This document shows, piece by piece, positions 28,420-44,857 of a DNA stretch of 64,000 nucleotides. Location: the NCBI GenBank assembly GCA_005281725.1, contig SSBO01000012.1, positions 17,898,561 to 17,962,560 of the forward strand, written 5' to 3'. A program made the position numbers and the translations under genes. The DNA comes from Wuchereria bancrofti. Its lineage: Eukaryota > Nematoda > Chromadorea > Rhabditida > Onchocercidae. The notes under the pieces are model-generated. The model did no database searches. It was given only the letters and a program-made list of their open reading frames with translations, and was not told the origin of the DNA. Position 1 is the stretch's first letter. The number at the start of each line of letters is the position of its first letter.

Positions 28420-29762
28420 CGTTCTCTTTGTTTCTAAGTCTCGACAGTAGTGATAGTAGAGGTAGTAATAGTAGTAGTAGTAGTAATAGTAGTAGTAGTA
28501 TACTCCCTCTTTGATCACGTAAAGTACATACACTGGTTGTACCAAATGACGTATATATAGGCTGATTTCTCACAAAATACTGTATGTCACTGATAACTGA
28601 TCTCACAGCAATATCTAAAGGTATATAATACCAATCAGTATATAAGACCAAACAAATCGTAGCGCTTTGTTAAGTATTCAGAAGTACCATAGCTTACCAT
28701 CTTTTAAAAGTGAAGTGGATTCCACATTATTTATAAAGTGAGAGAAAAATACTAAAAATAGGTCTAATCTCTCCTTACCTGAAAAGGTTCTAGAATTAAA
28801 AGTAAACAACATTCGCTAAAGTTTTCAAAAAAATCCCACTACCAATTCCATAATTCACAGTACTTCTCCCCTACAGAAACATGCAACGAGGACACCTCAC
28901 TCCCTCCTTTTCTCTTCACATGACGCCCCAACCAACATACAACTCCAAAACCAACCTTGTTCTCCTCGGCGTGACGTGTGTTGAGAAACACCACTTTAAT
29001 TCAACCACAGAGCTCCTATAAATAAATTAAAGATGAAAACCCGCCAAGACTGTCAACCAACTCAAACCGTACAACTCAGAACCGACCCAACCATACTTTT
29101 TTTTCCATCACAGTAGTTGATGACCGAACTAACGACATCAGTACCTCATATTTCCAGAACAGTGGGCCAAATAAGTGTACGAACACATCAACCAACATAG
29201 CTGCCAAGATCACCATTGCAATTCTAAGATAAATACTGATCGGTGTGAAACTTTCTCAACAGCCAATAGTAACAAGAACAACAAGTACAAAGTCACATCG
29301 AACTTTTATACTATACAGTGCTTCACATTGAAGAAAAAAGCAACCGAAACAACAATTACAATAATAAAAAATTGAGACAGAGACAATGTGAACACGCCGG
29401 AACTACAAAAGACTGTAAAAATTATACTGAGTGAATTTCAGCAACAAAAAATGATCACAAGATTTTAGAAAAAACTGCTAAGTCTACAGGTATTACAAAA
29501 AAAAAATGCATGTAACTATCAGCAGTTCGAGAGGAAGAGCACTATACTTTTCCCAACATCTCAACATTTTCACAACTTTCTTAGAAAAAATGGGAGGCAC
29601 AGCAAACTAAAACACAGCAAAGTTGTAAAGAATTGAAATACAGAACTTGAAATGGCTTAAAGTCAGCATTTCAGGACCACCTACTGAGATCGTTGGAAAA
29701 ACCATGAAAAAAAGTACCAGCAGCGAAAAGATGTATGCTGCATGTTCGTTTAATCCACATTC
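28420..29762. other. 5' flank of hnRNP copy 2 and 3' flank of hnRNP paralog
   Basis: Includes a trinucleotide repeat (listed separately) just upstream of the start codon, and a G-poor, A/C-rich stretch at about 28850-29150. No gene supported; a Tyr-rich open frame here is produced by the repeat. Confidence 0.55.
28446..28502. repeat. (TAG)n microsatellite
   Basis: Imperfect run of TAG/TAA/TGA-type triplets on the plus strand, CTA on the gene strand, beginning about 27 bases upstream of the hnRNP copy 2 start codon, so within its 5' untranslated or promoter region. Confidence 0.85.
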
Positions 29763-33162
<3,400 letters not shown>

Positions 33163-34276
33163 CGTATCTGTGTTTGTTTTGTGTCACTCTCTTAACACTG
33201 ACTGTCTCTCTGATAGTGATTAAGTGAAGTTATCGAGATCCCCTCACAACAAGTTAGTAGTAGAAGTACAACAATGTCTCTCTCACTGATTTCTGATTCT
33301 TGCCTGAATGCCCGCCTGATACTGATCCTGATTTTTATACCGACAGATAGAGCTTTCTTTTCTCAACTTAGCTGGTTGGCACACCCACTGCCTTAACACA
33401 ATCTACAATGTGAAAATAGTCTTCATTCAACACAAATTCATGTAGAGAGATGGAAAGAGTCTTGATAAAAACGACTGGTTGCAATCCAAATTTACTTCTC
33501 AGCCTTCAACCTTAAACTGAAGTACTGACTGAACTGGCATAACGAAATTTCCACTACCCATTATGTTAATCAGGCTTTCGTCTCCAGCTCATCTGGTTGA
33601 TCATCATTTCCCTTCCCCTTTCACATGACCTCTCATCTTATTCTTAACTCCTTCAACTCTCACTCTCCCACATTCTCAACTGCTGTTTAGCACTAGAATC
33701 CCTCATACGTTTACTGATTTTCCAGACAAATTAGTGAAATTTTTAAAACTTGGATGGATCATCCAAGGACAACATCACACCACCGACCGCTCGAACTATA
33801 AAATTCCGGGCAAGAAAAAGCAAAGCCGCCCCACCCCCACCAGAAAACACCACACTCCCTCAGGTAATCCTCCCTAAAAATACTAATATCGATTAGGTTC
33901 GCAAGATGCTTATGACAACTGCACGTCTCAAAGCGCTATTTCGAAAGGAGGTAAAGTTACAATGGACTGATATAAACAGTGACAGGTGAGCGCGTGACCC
34001 GGTAGTACACGTTCAATTCCGCACAATCTTTTAAAGTGCTATTTCTTTACGCCTACGGAGAAGAGCTAGAGATGGCAAAACTTCTAGGAGTATGAGTCAT
34101 CAGAATTGACAATAATAAAGGAAGCAGGGAAGAGGAATAATCATGAAATACCTATAGGATCTGATGCAAATGGGTTCTCAGCTTCATAATATAATCGATC
34201 AAGAATTAGACCACCTGTCGCACATATTAATCATTTAGTAGTAGCACCCGATGGCAATGAAGTACAGGACTGTATA

Positions 34277-34304
34277 CTGCTGTTTTCCAGACTGAAAACA
34301 GCAG
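34277..34304. repeat. 11-bp perfect inverted repeat
   Basis: CTGCTGTTTTC, six-base loop, GAAAACAGCAG. The same hairpin is at 36297-36324 in the right copy. Confidence 0.85.
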
Positions 34305-34885
34305 TGTTTGCAAGACTGTTTGCAAAAAAAAAAGCAGTGTCAACCGCACAACTGAATTCAATTCCGGTAAAAGAATTCCAGCTCTGAATCGACTCAATTT
34401 TACCGCGGTTTTAAATTAACGTTCGTGTGGGTTAATAGATTTTGCTGTGTTTTTATCTCAAGTCTTGATTAGTATACTGAAATTACTTTTAAAAGTAGCA
34501 TATAGCTTCTTCAAGAGGATGCAGATGCATATTGAAAAATGATTGAATAGAAATCTCGCGATATCTTTTGCCTACTTGATTAATAGTGCTAAAGATTAAC
34601 ATGAGCAGCGATATATATACCTGAGCAGTTTTTGAGCCACACAGTAAAAACCAACTAGAATTATTTGAAGATGCCCAAAAAGATTCTTCCTCCTCAGATC
34701 AAGCACGCTTGAATATAGAAAGTGATGAATCCAATCACTGGTTAGAAGTGATAAGAACCTGACAGCACTCCTGTAATTAGTAGGCGATGGTGAGTCTTCA
34801 TCATCTGATTCTTTGTGCGTGATATAGGATAGATGCTGAATATCTTTTGATCCACGACGACAATCATGTTTTAAAAAGCATCTAN

Positions 34886-34886
34886 C
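34886..34886. other. Single-N scaffold join
   Basis: One N between two diverged copies of the same flank; the arrangement resembles two haplotype contigs placed in series. Confidence 0.8.
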
Positions 34887-35155
34887 CTGAACTTTGATTA
34901 ATCCTGGAGGCTTATCTTGAGTCCTGTTTAATAATGAATCTTAGGTAGCTTAAAAAATAATGTAGACACATTCCTTGATATTTGCCTGCCTGTTGCTTCA
35001 TAGCTGATTCTCTCCATGTTAACTGCCTGCTCGCTTTACTCTGGCTCATTAAGCCAAATTAGTAACAATAAACATGTAAACAAGAAAAGTCAATAGATAT
35101 GCGAGAGCAAAAGGAAAAGACTAGAAAGTAAATGCTAAATTAGTAAAAGCCTTAC

Positions 35156-35179
35156 TCCGTTTTCTTCAGTCTTCACCAT
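35156..35179 (-). pseudogene. Extra copy of hnRNP paralog exon 1
   Basis: The 24-base first exon (MVKTEENG plus its GTAAGG donor) is repeated here as part of the duplicated flank. It has no second exon next to it apart from the true gene beyond the N. Probably a haplotype or assembly duplicate. Confidence 0.7.
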
Positions 35180-36296
35180 CGTATCTGTGTCTGTTTTGTG
35201 TCACTCTCTTAACACTGACTGTCTCTCTGATAGTGATTAAGTGAAGTTATCGAGATCCCCTCACAACAAGTCAGTAGTAGAAGTACAACAATGTCTCTCT
35301 CACTGATTCCTGATTCTTGCCTGAATGCCTGCCTGATACTGATCCTGATTCTTATACCGATAGATAGAGCTTTCTTTTCTCAACTTAGCTGGCTGGCACA
35401 CCCACTGCCTTAACACAATCTACAATGTGAAAATAGTCTTCATTCAACACAAATTCATGTCGAGAGATGGAAAGAGCCTTGATGAAAACGACTAGTTGCA
35501 ACCCAAATTTATTCCTCAGCCTCCAACCTTAAACTAAAGTACTGAATGAACTGGCATAACGAAATTCCCACTACCCATTATGCTAATCAGGCTTTCGTCT
35601 CCAGCTCATCTGGTTGGTCATCATTTCCCTTCCCCTTTCACATGACCTTTCATCTTATTCTTAATTCCTTCAATTCTCACTCTCCCACATCCTCAACTGC
35701 TGTTTAGCACTAGAACCCCTCTCACGTTTACTGATTTTCCAGACAAATAAGTGAAATTTTTGAAACTTGGATGGGTCATCCAAGGACAACACCACACCAC
35801 CGACCGCTCGAACCACAAAATCCTGAGCAAGAAAAAGCAAAGCCGCCGCACCCCCACCAGAAAACACCACACTCCCTCAGGTAATCCTCCCTAAAAATAC
35901 TAATATCGATTAGGTTCGCAAGATGCTTATGACAACTGCACGTCTCAAAGCGCTATTTCGAAAGGAGGTAAAGTTACAATGGACTGATATAAACAGTGAC
36001 GCGTGACCCGGTAGCACACGTTCAATTCCGTACAATCTTTTAAAATACTATTTCTTTACGCCTACGGAGAAGAGCTAGAGATGGCAAAACTTTTAGGGAT
36101 ATGAGTCAACAGAATTGACGATGACAAGAGAAGCAGGGAAGAGGAATAGTCGTGAAACACCTATAGGATCTGATGATAAAATTCCGGTCGGGAGAGACCA
36201 ACTTCACAATATGATCGGTCAAGAATTAAACCACCTGTCGCACATGTTAGTCATTTAGTAGTAGCACCCGATGTCAATGAAGTACAGGACTGTATA

Positions 36297-36324
36297 CTGC
36301 TGTTTTCCAGACTGAAAACAGCAG
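36297..36324. repeat. 11-bp perfect inverted repeat, second copy
   Basis: Same arms and loop as 34277-34304; conserved between the two duplicated flanks although sequence just beyond it differs. Confidence 0.8.
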
Positions 36325-36560
36325 TGTTTGCAAGACTGGAATGACAACTGTCAACCGCACAACTGAACTCAATTCCGGTCAAAGAATTTCAGCTCTAAAT
36401 CGACTCAATTTCACCGCAGTTTTAAATTAACGTTCGTGTGGGTTAATAGATTTTGCTGTGTTTTTATCTCAAGTCTTGATTAGTATACCGAAATTACTTT
36501 TAGAAGTAGCATATAGCTTCTTCAAGAGGATGCAGATGCATATTGAAAAATGATTGAATA

Positions 36561-37118
36561 GCATGGATTTCTGAGGCTTTAATTCCAATACAGATCTTTG
36601 CAGGGCTTATCAATGACCACAAAAAAAAAGGAACAGATGTTATTGATATTTACACCTTCTGTCAGAATTCCGTAACAAGATAAGCTTTAACAGGTTTATT
36701 GTGCGAAGAGTTTGAAGCACTCAGGGTCCTTCGTCGACTTCCGAAACGTTCGCCATCATTTTGTGCTCTGATTACCACGTCAAATCCTCGAAAGTTCCAT
36801 TACAAGTAGTAAAATTCTCGATTAAACGGATAACAACAAAATGAAGTACGCAAAACAAGCATATACGGACATTTTGCGATGTCCCAAATCAAACATATTA
36901 CATCCAACAATGAATAAAGGTAACAAATCAAACCAACTCCCAAATTTAAATGTTTCAGTAGCGATTATGAATTGTAAACTTATACTACCTCTACTCCTCA
37001 TCTTCTTGTCTCTTGAATTCGTTCGTCTCGGGGGGTTTTTCCGAATTATGTCCGATTCACGTCCTGAATCGATGGCTGTTACAATCGTTGGCATATAGGA
37101 GGGATCTACCGATTCTCG
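36561..37118. other. Insertion present only in the right copy of the duplicated flank
   Basis: Both copies share GATTGAATAG on the left and TATCTTTTGCCTA on the right; about 560 bases lie between only in the right copy. It contains an 85-codon plus-strand frame at 36841-37098 with a hydrophobic centre, not recognised and not clearly coding. No terminal inverted repeats seen. Confidence 0.6.
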
Positions 37119-37647
37119 CTCTCGCGGTATCTTTTGCCTATTCCTGAAACACTTGATTAATAATGCTAAGGATTAATATGAGAGCAGCGGTATATATACT
37201 TGAGCAGTTGATTAGAATGTTATTAAAGGCGACTCTTCGAAGATGCCCAAAAAGATTCTTCCTCCTCAGATCAAGCACGCTTGAATATAGAAAGTGATGA
37301 ATCCAATCACTGGTTAGAAGTGATAAGAACCTGACAGCACTCCTGTAATTAGTAGGCGATGGTGAGTCTTCATCATCTGATTCTTTGTGCGTGATATAGG
37401 ATAGATGCTGAATATCTTTTGATCCACGACGACAATCATGTTTTAAAAAGCATCTAGGCTGACTTCCTTTACCATTTCCTGAAATTCCCCTTCATTTCCC
37501 TTTCTTGCTCATTTCTCATTAGTTATTTACTTCCGAATTACTTGTAATCACCCAAAAGAAGACAAAATAAAAGAGATAAGGCGTAAAAAATAAAAGTACC
37601 TCGCTGACCACAACTATGTGATGGTATAACGGACATTTGCTGCAAAC

Positions 37648-40600
37648 TTAAGTCATCTGACCACTATAACTATAATCTCGAATTTTTTGAAACTGTACTT
37701 CTACGAGACGCAGCTCCGGCTGAATGACTAAATCAAGATTCTTTAGCTCCACTGGCACTGAATTGTTGTAATAGTAAACTGGTTCAACAATTGAGCCTGG
37801 AATAATAAAATATGCTTTGCTTAACAACAGTCTTAGTAATTTCGTAATTTAAACTTTAAATATAACAACAAAAAATATGAAAAGATTACTATTGGTCCTT
37901 CACAACCCTCATTTTACAATCATTACAATATTATTATCATTAATCTTTACAACATTACTGTCCCCTTGGACTTTATTGAAGAGTTAATCCAAGCTTCTGG
38001 TATATTCAATATTAATTCTTCCTTGAAGACGTACTGCAACTTATTAAAACTGTACAATACTGCCATATGTCGAAAATTTCAGATAACTTCTTCGACAAAC
38101 TCTCATCTTCTTTCCTTAAGTCCTAGCTGAAATTGTGCCCCATACGTCTAACAATACTTAAAAGCAAAAACAAAGAGAGTTCAGTGAATAGTTCACCAGC
38201 CGTTGGTAATCACATAATTAGTAGGACTTTCGTTATCTTCAACTACACTTAATATTATCCTATTGGTCCGCTTAAGTAAGGAATTAATGGCATGAAATAA
38301 CTTTCTTACTATAGCATTAACCTTTTATTTAAATGCACATTCTATCAACTTCATACTATTCTTCATACATGGAAATCAATTCCTAAATTTTTCAACCAGT
38401 ATACCACAAATAATCACCAGACGTGTTGTCATCATCCAAGGATCTTTCATAGACACTGCGTCTGGAATTATCTTTTCCTTTCGAGTAACGACTTCGAATA
38501 ATAATTTCACATTCCTCAGCAGTTTTACTAGGACAGTGTTGATGCTGTCGATGCAATATCTCAACTGGATGGATAGCAAATACAGTAGTGTCTGATTTCA
38601 TACTATTCACTATTCTGTTATTGCACCCGAAAAATAAAATTTATGTTAATTTCATACTTTCACTAATGAAAAAAGAATCTAATATGAAATTTTTGGTCGC
38701 AGTACGAAAGAAAAAATAGGTGTGGAAAGTGAAATCCCATGCCACACGGTATTTATGCTTTATAAAGATTCAAGGTAGCAAGCTGCTGAAAAACAAATAT
38801 TTGTTTAATGTCAATATGAAATCGCTATGAAACATTTATGCGTTACCTGTGGACAAGTAATGGACCATGTTTTTGAGTAGCCAAGAAATGAGCATTGAAA
38901 TGTTCAATATGATGATTTTCAGTAAAGTCTTCTACTGCAGTAGAAACAATAAACGGAATCCGTGTCATCTTATGCCTCGAACTAGAAACACGATATCAGC
39001 AGATTATTACATTTCGAATATACTCAAACAAGGGAGAATTCCACGACTAATGATACAACTTCGACGTACTGCCATTGTCATTCAATTGAAATTTAATTTC
39101 TTTCTGTACTTGCATGACTGCAAATGTATAAGCTATCGATCATTGCAACCTTACACTTGACTCCAAATGCCAGCAGACCGCTGATGAAGTTTCTGATTAC
39201 ATCGAGCACTAGATTTTGAGATATTACTATTTCTAGCTGGTGCATATCGATACCGCTCCTTTGGGCCTACTGTCACAACACCGTTAGCATCATTGTTGCT
39301 GCGATTTTTGCAATGGTTAATGTTGTAATCCGTGCTGTTGTTGTCATGACTCTTAGTTTCATTATCCAAGTTTTGATCCAGTTCCTCTCCAATATAATCG
39401 ATTATATGCTGTTGGTTCATTTCAGGTAGCTGATCACCGGAAAATGATGCCTGGAACAACAGTATTTTGGAATGCTAAAATCGTGGGCAGTTATTTTTTC
39501 GATGTCGTTTAAGCCTGCTCTTCGCTTGCCTGTATACTCGTCACAGTAGTTTAATAAAGAAAGCCGCTTTCATTTCCGAATGATGAAAAAAGGGACGAAA
39601 TAGCTAATTTTTTTAATGTGGTTTCCACTTCAGGAAGAGGTGCGAACATTTCTCGACAGCTTATTAACGAAAACTGTATTGTGATATTGAACTGCCGAAT
39701 AGAAAAAAGAGATGAAGAAAGAAAATTCAAAAAAGTGTGTCCAACTTCTAGAGCTTTCATAAGCTACATTTGTTTGGGCCTCATAAGATGATAGATGGTA
39801 ACTTGCATTTTGACTATTTATTGATTTGGCTGAAGTATTTTTAATCGATAATGTCGGTTTCTCTTTCAATTCTTCAGTTTGTTCCACTGTTTTACCGTGC
39901 TGTTCATTTATCACTGATATTGGAAAACACTGTAATAAAAAAATGACAATGTGAAAATGTGTTTAACTCGATCCAAATTGCAACTAATTCGAACTGAACT
40001 GAAGCTAAAGTATATCTGCAAACTTAAATCCTCGAGTTATAGAGTATATTATAAAGTACTGATGTCTTTTTTTTTAATCAAATTTTATCGAATAAGTCCT
40101 CATTCTACACCATGTTGGAATAAAATCCAATAAATCGAACAAAACTTTGTAGTCTTTCCGAGGACATTTAATTAAGGAGGGATTTTTCAGTAAAGTAAAA
40201 AATAGGTTTGAAAATGGCACACTATTTCTAAGATATCTTAACACACCTTGTTCTATGATGCTTACAAATAATATCAAAACAGGAATTAGTAAAATAACAG
40301 CAGTTATTTTTCAATTTTGAAGATCAGTATAAGTTAGATGACACTGCTGATTTAAATAATGTTTGCTTACTCTAATAGATGTCTCAAACAAAAACGGGAA
40401 ATCAACAATACATTAGAAATTGTGCTCCGTTTTCAAAAGCTCTCTCCATCGTTAAAATTTATGAAAGTTTAGAATTTACATAAAATAAGAGCACTTCTAC
40501 GACAAGTTCATTGCTGACTTTCTTTTGAACAGATGCAAACGCAAGCTGGAAAATATTCACTTGCGTCAAAATCATCTCAGAAATGATATAGATTAATAAT

Positions 40601-43256
40601 CAATTTCTATAAATGTTGCTAGTGTATTTAATGAAACCTTTCGGCCCATCATTAGAACATATGGAATTTGAATAAAACAATAAGTTTAAAATAGGACGCA
40701 AAACAGTGGACCAGATCTTTTTTGATGATAATTTCCCAAAATTTAAACTTTGCAAGCTCAGCAGCGCAAGTGAAACATTCTTTAATACATTTAACACTTT
40801 GCTTAAATTATTCCATATTTAATCCTCACTCATTAAAGGTATGAATCGATGAATTTCACCTTGTTATTAATGATTTTTGTGAAATTTACCGAATCATCTA
40901 CAGTTGAAAATGTTGCAGAAAAAACAAGAGATTGCAAATTTCTCCGAATCTTTTATATTCGAATCTGCCTAGCGCTATGGAGAAGTAACATGATTAAGTG
41001 AAATCACTTAAATGATTCATTTAAATTAACAAAGAGAAGTTGTTTTGTTTGAAGCAGCATATATATTTGCGTTGTGCATAGCTTTATCATGAATCATTGC
41101 ATTTGTACTGGAACAATAATCTTACTTTAGGGTCATCTTTTGCGGTGCAAGAGATCTGTTTTGGTGCTTTTTCAATATCCGCATTATTTTGTCGTAATAA
41201 ACCAACAGTAACAATTCCATTGATCATGTATAACAGTGCAGTGAAAACCGAACTGAGCCCAGCCAGCAGGAAGAACAAGTTATCCATCAACTAAACAATA
41301 TTAGGTTTTTAGATAATTGAAACACCTATTGCTCGAACTTGACATCATCATACCTCTGGAAGCACACATTATTTAATATTAAGTTACTGATCGATCATTG
41401 CCTTCATTGCCTTGCTGATCGAGGCAATGAAACATTACAATTTATACATCAAATAATGATTCTATTTATAACTATTAAATATTTATTGGAAAATGCTAGA
41501 GATTACTGCGATAAACAACTTCTAGTGCCCAATCAGAAATCAGTCTTTTGAACTTCAATGTCTGTTTTGTTCAGAGTTCTGTACTCATTCTTAACTTCTT
41601 TGTATAATTTAAGGCAAAAAAAGCATATTAACAAGTAATTAGAACTGAATCATTCATTTTGAATAGTTCTAATTTAATAACTATAGCGTAACGGCAGAAG
41701 CAAAGACCTCTGATAGTTCTTGAAAATTCTATCTAATGAAATAAAATTGTCGAAACTACTTTTTCTTGCACATTAAGTTGGTACTTCATGAGATTAAAGA
41801 TTTAAAAAGCAATTGTCAAGCATCTTCTAATAATGGAAACCTTTGCATACTTATAGATAAATCAGTTATACCTCGTATCATTCATTTTAATCGCTATATT
41901 ATTTGTATTTCTAGAAAAATTGGAAAAAAACCTTGAAGAAACCATAGAGTAATAAGATGCCGAAACCTAAGAAGACGACAGCCATTGTGAAACATAATGT
42001 AATTTCAACTTGCAGCCAACTTCTTTCTACCATACCATAATACCTATCGCATCGATTTTTTTGATTTGGTGATCGCAGTACCAAATAAGTGCCTGAAGTA
42101 AATATCTCTGTCGGAGAACTGATCACTGTGTATATCATATGAATAGATAACCTTTCAACTTCAATTTTCCCCTCTTAATTAAAGTGATTTTGAACTTGAA
42201 AGAAAAGAACAATAACGAGACCAGAATATGAATTCCTACTGAGGAGCAGTGCTCGATGATTTGAATGTTGCTGAGATGTAGTCACTCTCTAATATTATCT
42301 TTTCTAATGTAGCTACTTCGAAACAATTGTATGAGCAGATGATATGTTAACACAATAACAATTCCACATATTTATTTAGGACAAGTTCGGCAGATACCAT
42401 TCTTTTGTTTATCTGTACAACGCAGTGTAATACTTGATAGAAAGAATATAAATAGAAATGAGCCAAAAGCGACATACCGAGAGGAGGTACTAGAAGACAA
42501 GATAAAGTAAGCATCCATTGTGGACCTGTATTGTATAAGCAATAAACCACAAAAGCGGAACAAATGAACTGGAAAATTTTCAACAGAATACGGGAAATTA
42601 TTAGCATCGATATATCTGAAATTCATATTTGTTAATTTTTTATCACAACTACAAGAAATCTTCTATAAATGCCTAAATAATTTACGGAGAGAAAAAAGGT
42701 GAAAAGGCGGTAGAAAGGAGAGCTCAATGTTACTCGTTTTCTTTGATTAGACGACGGGAAAAATATGCCTTCTGTTATCCTATCATTAACAAAAAAAATA
42801 TATAAAAAAAAAATATAAAAAAAAAAAAATATAAACAAATAAAGATCATTCGATCTTATTGCTGTTCACATGAGCTTATTTCACTTGTTTCAGAACTTAT
42901 TTCAGCTTTTCAGAAAGTCATATAATTTACAACTGTCTGATGAGCAAATCAGGAAAGAAATTGAGAGCATCTGTGAAAAAAAAAAAAGCACATAGAATTC
43001 AAAGGAAGAATTCTATGTGTTTAATAATCTTAATACATTTAATTTTCTAAAAGAACACTGTTTTGACTTCATTCTTCTTGAACTTATTTGCACAATTTCA
43101 AAACATTTCACCAATGTGGTAGACTTCCCCATAATGCGGCTTATCCAACGGCAATGTATTAAGATGGTGGACTGTCTCGAAAAGATTTATAACGTCCTCA
43201 ACACTTCCCTTCCCGCTCATTCTCATTAACTTGTAAGTCGCTGGATCGAACTTCAT
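37648..43256 (-). CDS. Four-helix membrane protein with long hydrophilic tail
   Basis: Eight exons on the minus strand: 43112-43256, 42478-42615, 41932-42092, 41126-41290, 39768-39929 (3' end least certain), 39155-39450, 38397-38614, 37648-37796. Phases agree; about 477 residues. The first exon (MKFDPATYKLMRMSGKGSVE...) follows a TAAGCAG acceptor two bases before the ATG, a likely spliced-leader site. Exons 2-4 encode four hydrophobic segments: LLKIFQFICSAFVVYCLY, WMLTLSCLLVPPLGTYLVL, EITLCFTMAVVFLGFGILLL and FFLLAGLSSVFTALLYMING. The spacing resembles MARVEL/tetraspan proteins, but I cannot name the family. About 275 residues follow, Asn/Ser/Asp-rich (HDNNSTDYNINH, ERSLDDDNTSGDY), presumably cytosolic, ending YSYSGQMT. 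A role in membrane traffic or junctions would be a guess. Confidence 0.72.
42989..43019. repeat. 12-bp perfect inverted repeat in intron 1
   Basis: CACATAGAATTC, a 7-base loop, then GAATTCTATGTG. It lies in the first intron of the membrane protein gene, next to an A-run. Confidence 0.9.
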
Positions 43257-44721
43257 AACTGCTTATTTTGTCATGAAAGGAATGAAAATTCATCATTCAA
43301 TCATAATTTATGTACGGCATCAATTTTCATTTCTGTCTAATTGAAAAACGCACTTTCACTTTTACTCTCTTTAACGTCATAATGGACAGCAGCACATTTT
43401 GTCAATTACAGATGACTGCAACAACTGAGATATTCAAAACTAATTGGAATACAACACGATGCATATTTTCTGGAAATAAAGATGAGAAAAAAGTCTATTA
43501 AGAATTAAATAATAAGTCAGTGGTTAATCTTACATTATTAGAGTTATGCGTCAGGCTTGAACCACACTCTTCTGCTCCACTTAATCCCTCGATGATCATA
43601 TGAGATATTTCAAACGTGTATCACTTAAAGTGCTGTATCAGAATCTTCTCTGTTTAGAAATCAAAACACTCAAATGAAATCAACTAATGAATCTAAGGTC
43701 AAACCAGAGAAGTTCATAGTTGTCTTGAAGATTCAATTTCGTTACATAGGTAATAATGTTGAATTCATCGGAAATGCAAATAAAGTAGCTAATTTTGATT
43801 TCTTTTTCGTATGTACAAGAAAAGCTCAATAAGCTCAATAAAGTTGTTTTTCAATCTTCTAATGCTTGATGATTCTAGTATTAAAAGTTAAACTAAACAA
43901 GAAGTGCTAGAAAGGAATCAAGTTTTGCAGTGAAATGATGCAATACTGATAAGAAATTATAGACTGATTAATACTAGTCATTTAGAAAAGGATTCTAAAT
44001 AAATATTTCAGCAGAAAAGGGAGTAGATAATTATAACACTAAGTGATAGGTATACATTTCTGTTTTCTGTCCACCATGGTGGATGTCACTCCAGCGATGA
44101 CTTCTGCAAAGAGTGATGACATGGAGAAACAAACAAGTTATATTCATTTGCTTCCAAACCGAACAGAGCAAACATGTTTTTCGAGAATAATAAATGCAAC
44201 AATGATGCCAATAATGATTTATATACATGTATGGATAGGTAATCGCGGAATTAGACAAGTAAATGGTCACTAGATAATCTACCAAAACATCAAAGTGAAC
44301 TCTGCATAATTTGGGTATTGAACAAGTGCAGAAAGAAGAAAAGAGAAAGAGAATAATAGATCAATTCATAATTTTTCAAGGTGTCGAAGTGTTTTGATCC
44401 ACCACAACTATTAACTTCAACTCTCAACCTCCAAACCTCCAAAGTTATTCGGTTCTGTTTTGGAGGACTTCCAATCCTACTTCGGTTTGACTTGTCATAC
44501 TGAGAAGGAAATCTCTATGGATAAAACACGAACAAAACAGCGCATAATTCAAATGCTCACTTAAATGCGATTCTAGATAAGCCGTGAACTGATTTTAAAT
44601 CATCTCAGATTAATCACTTTAATTTTAACGTGTCCATTCATAACGTAATAATAATTTACAATTTCAGATTTTGAAAGCATGGTGCAATGCCACCACCAAA
44701 GTTACAGATGCGCTTTATATA

Positions 44722-44857
44722 TCACAAAGTGCCGAATGCAGAAACAACAACAAAGCTTAAGAAAAATTATGCGACATTTCAATATGTCGGAAGTGATGAT
44801 TTCTGGGATGGTGACAAAGTACCAAATAACAGCATAGTTGCATTCGGCGCTTTGTGA
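44722..44857. repeat. Spaced inverted repeat, 19-bp arms
   Basis: Arms at 44722-44740 and 44839-44857 match inverted at 18 of 19 positions (TCACAAAG.GCCGAATGCA), with 98 bases between. May be the remnant of a fold-back element or a transcribed hairpin. Confidence 0.8.

Larger units (their letters stand above)
34887..37456. repeat. 5' flank of hnRNP paralog, right copy of imperfect duplication
   Basis: Repeats 32869-34885 in the same order, with a roughly 560-base extra segment near 36561-37118. It then continues into unique sequence at 37457. Confidence 0.9.

Noticed and set aside
33985..34030. tRNA-like B-box (GTTCAATTCC) after GTGACCCGG
   Set aside because: No matching A-box or acceptor stem at the right distance.
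36841..37098. 85-codon frame in the promoter insertion
   Set aside because: No recognisable domain, no acceptor or codon pattern to support it, and an equally long frame on the other strand.
44056..44103. Candidate minus-strand exon joining in phase to the membrane-protein exon at 42478-42615
   Set aside because: The exon at 43112-43256 also joins in phase, has an ATG with an acceptor just upstream and gives a complete frame; no convincing exon precedes 44103.
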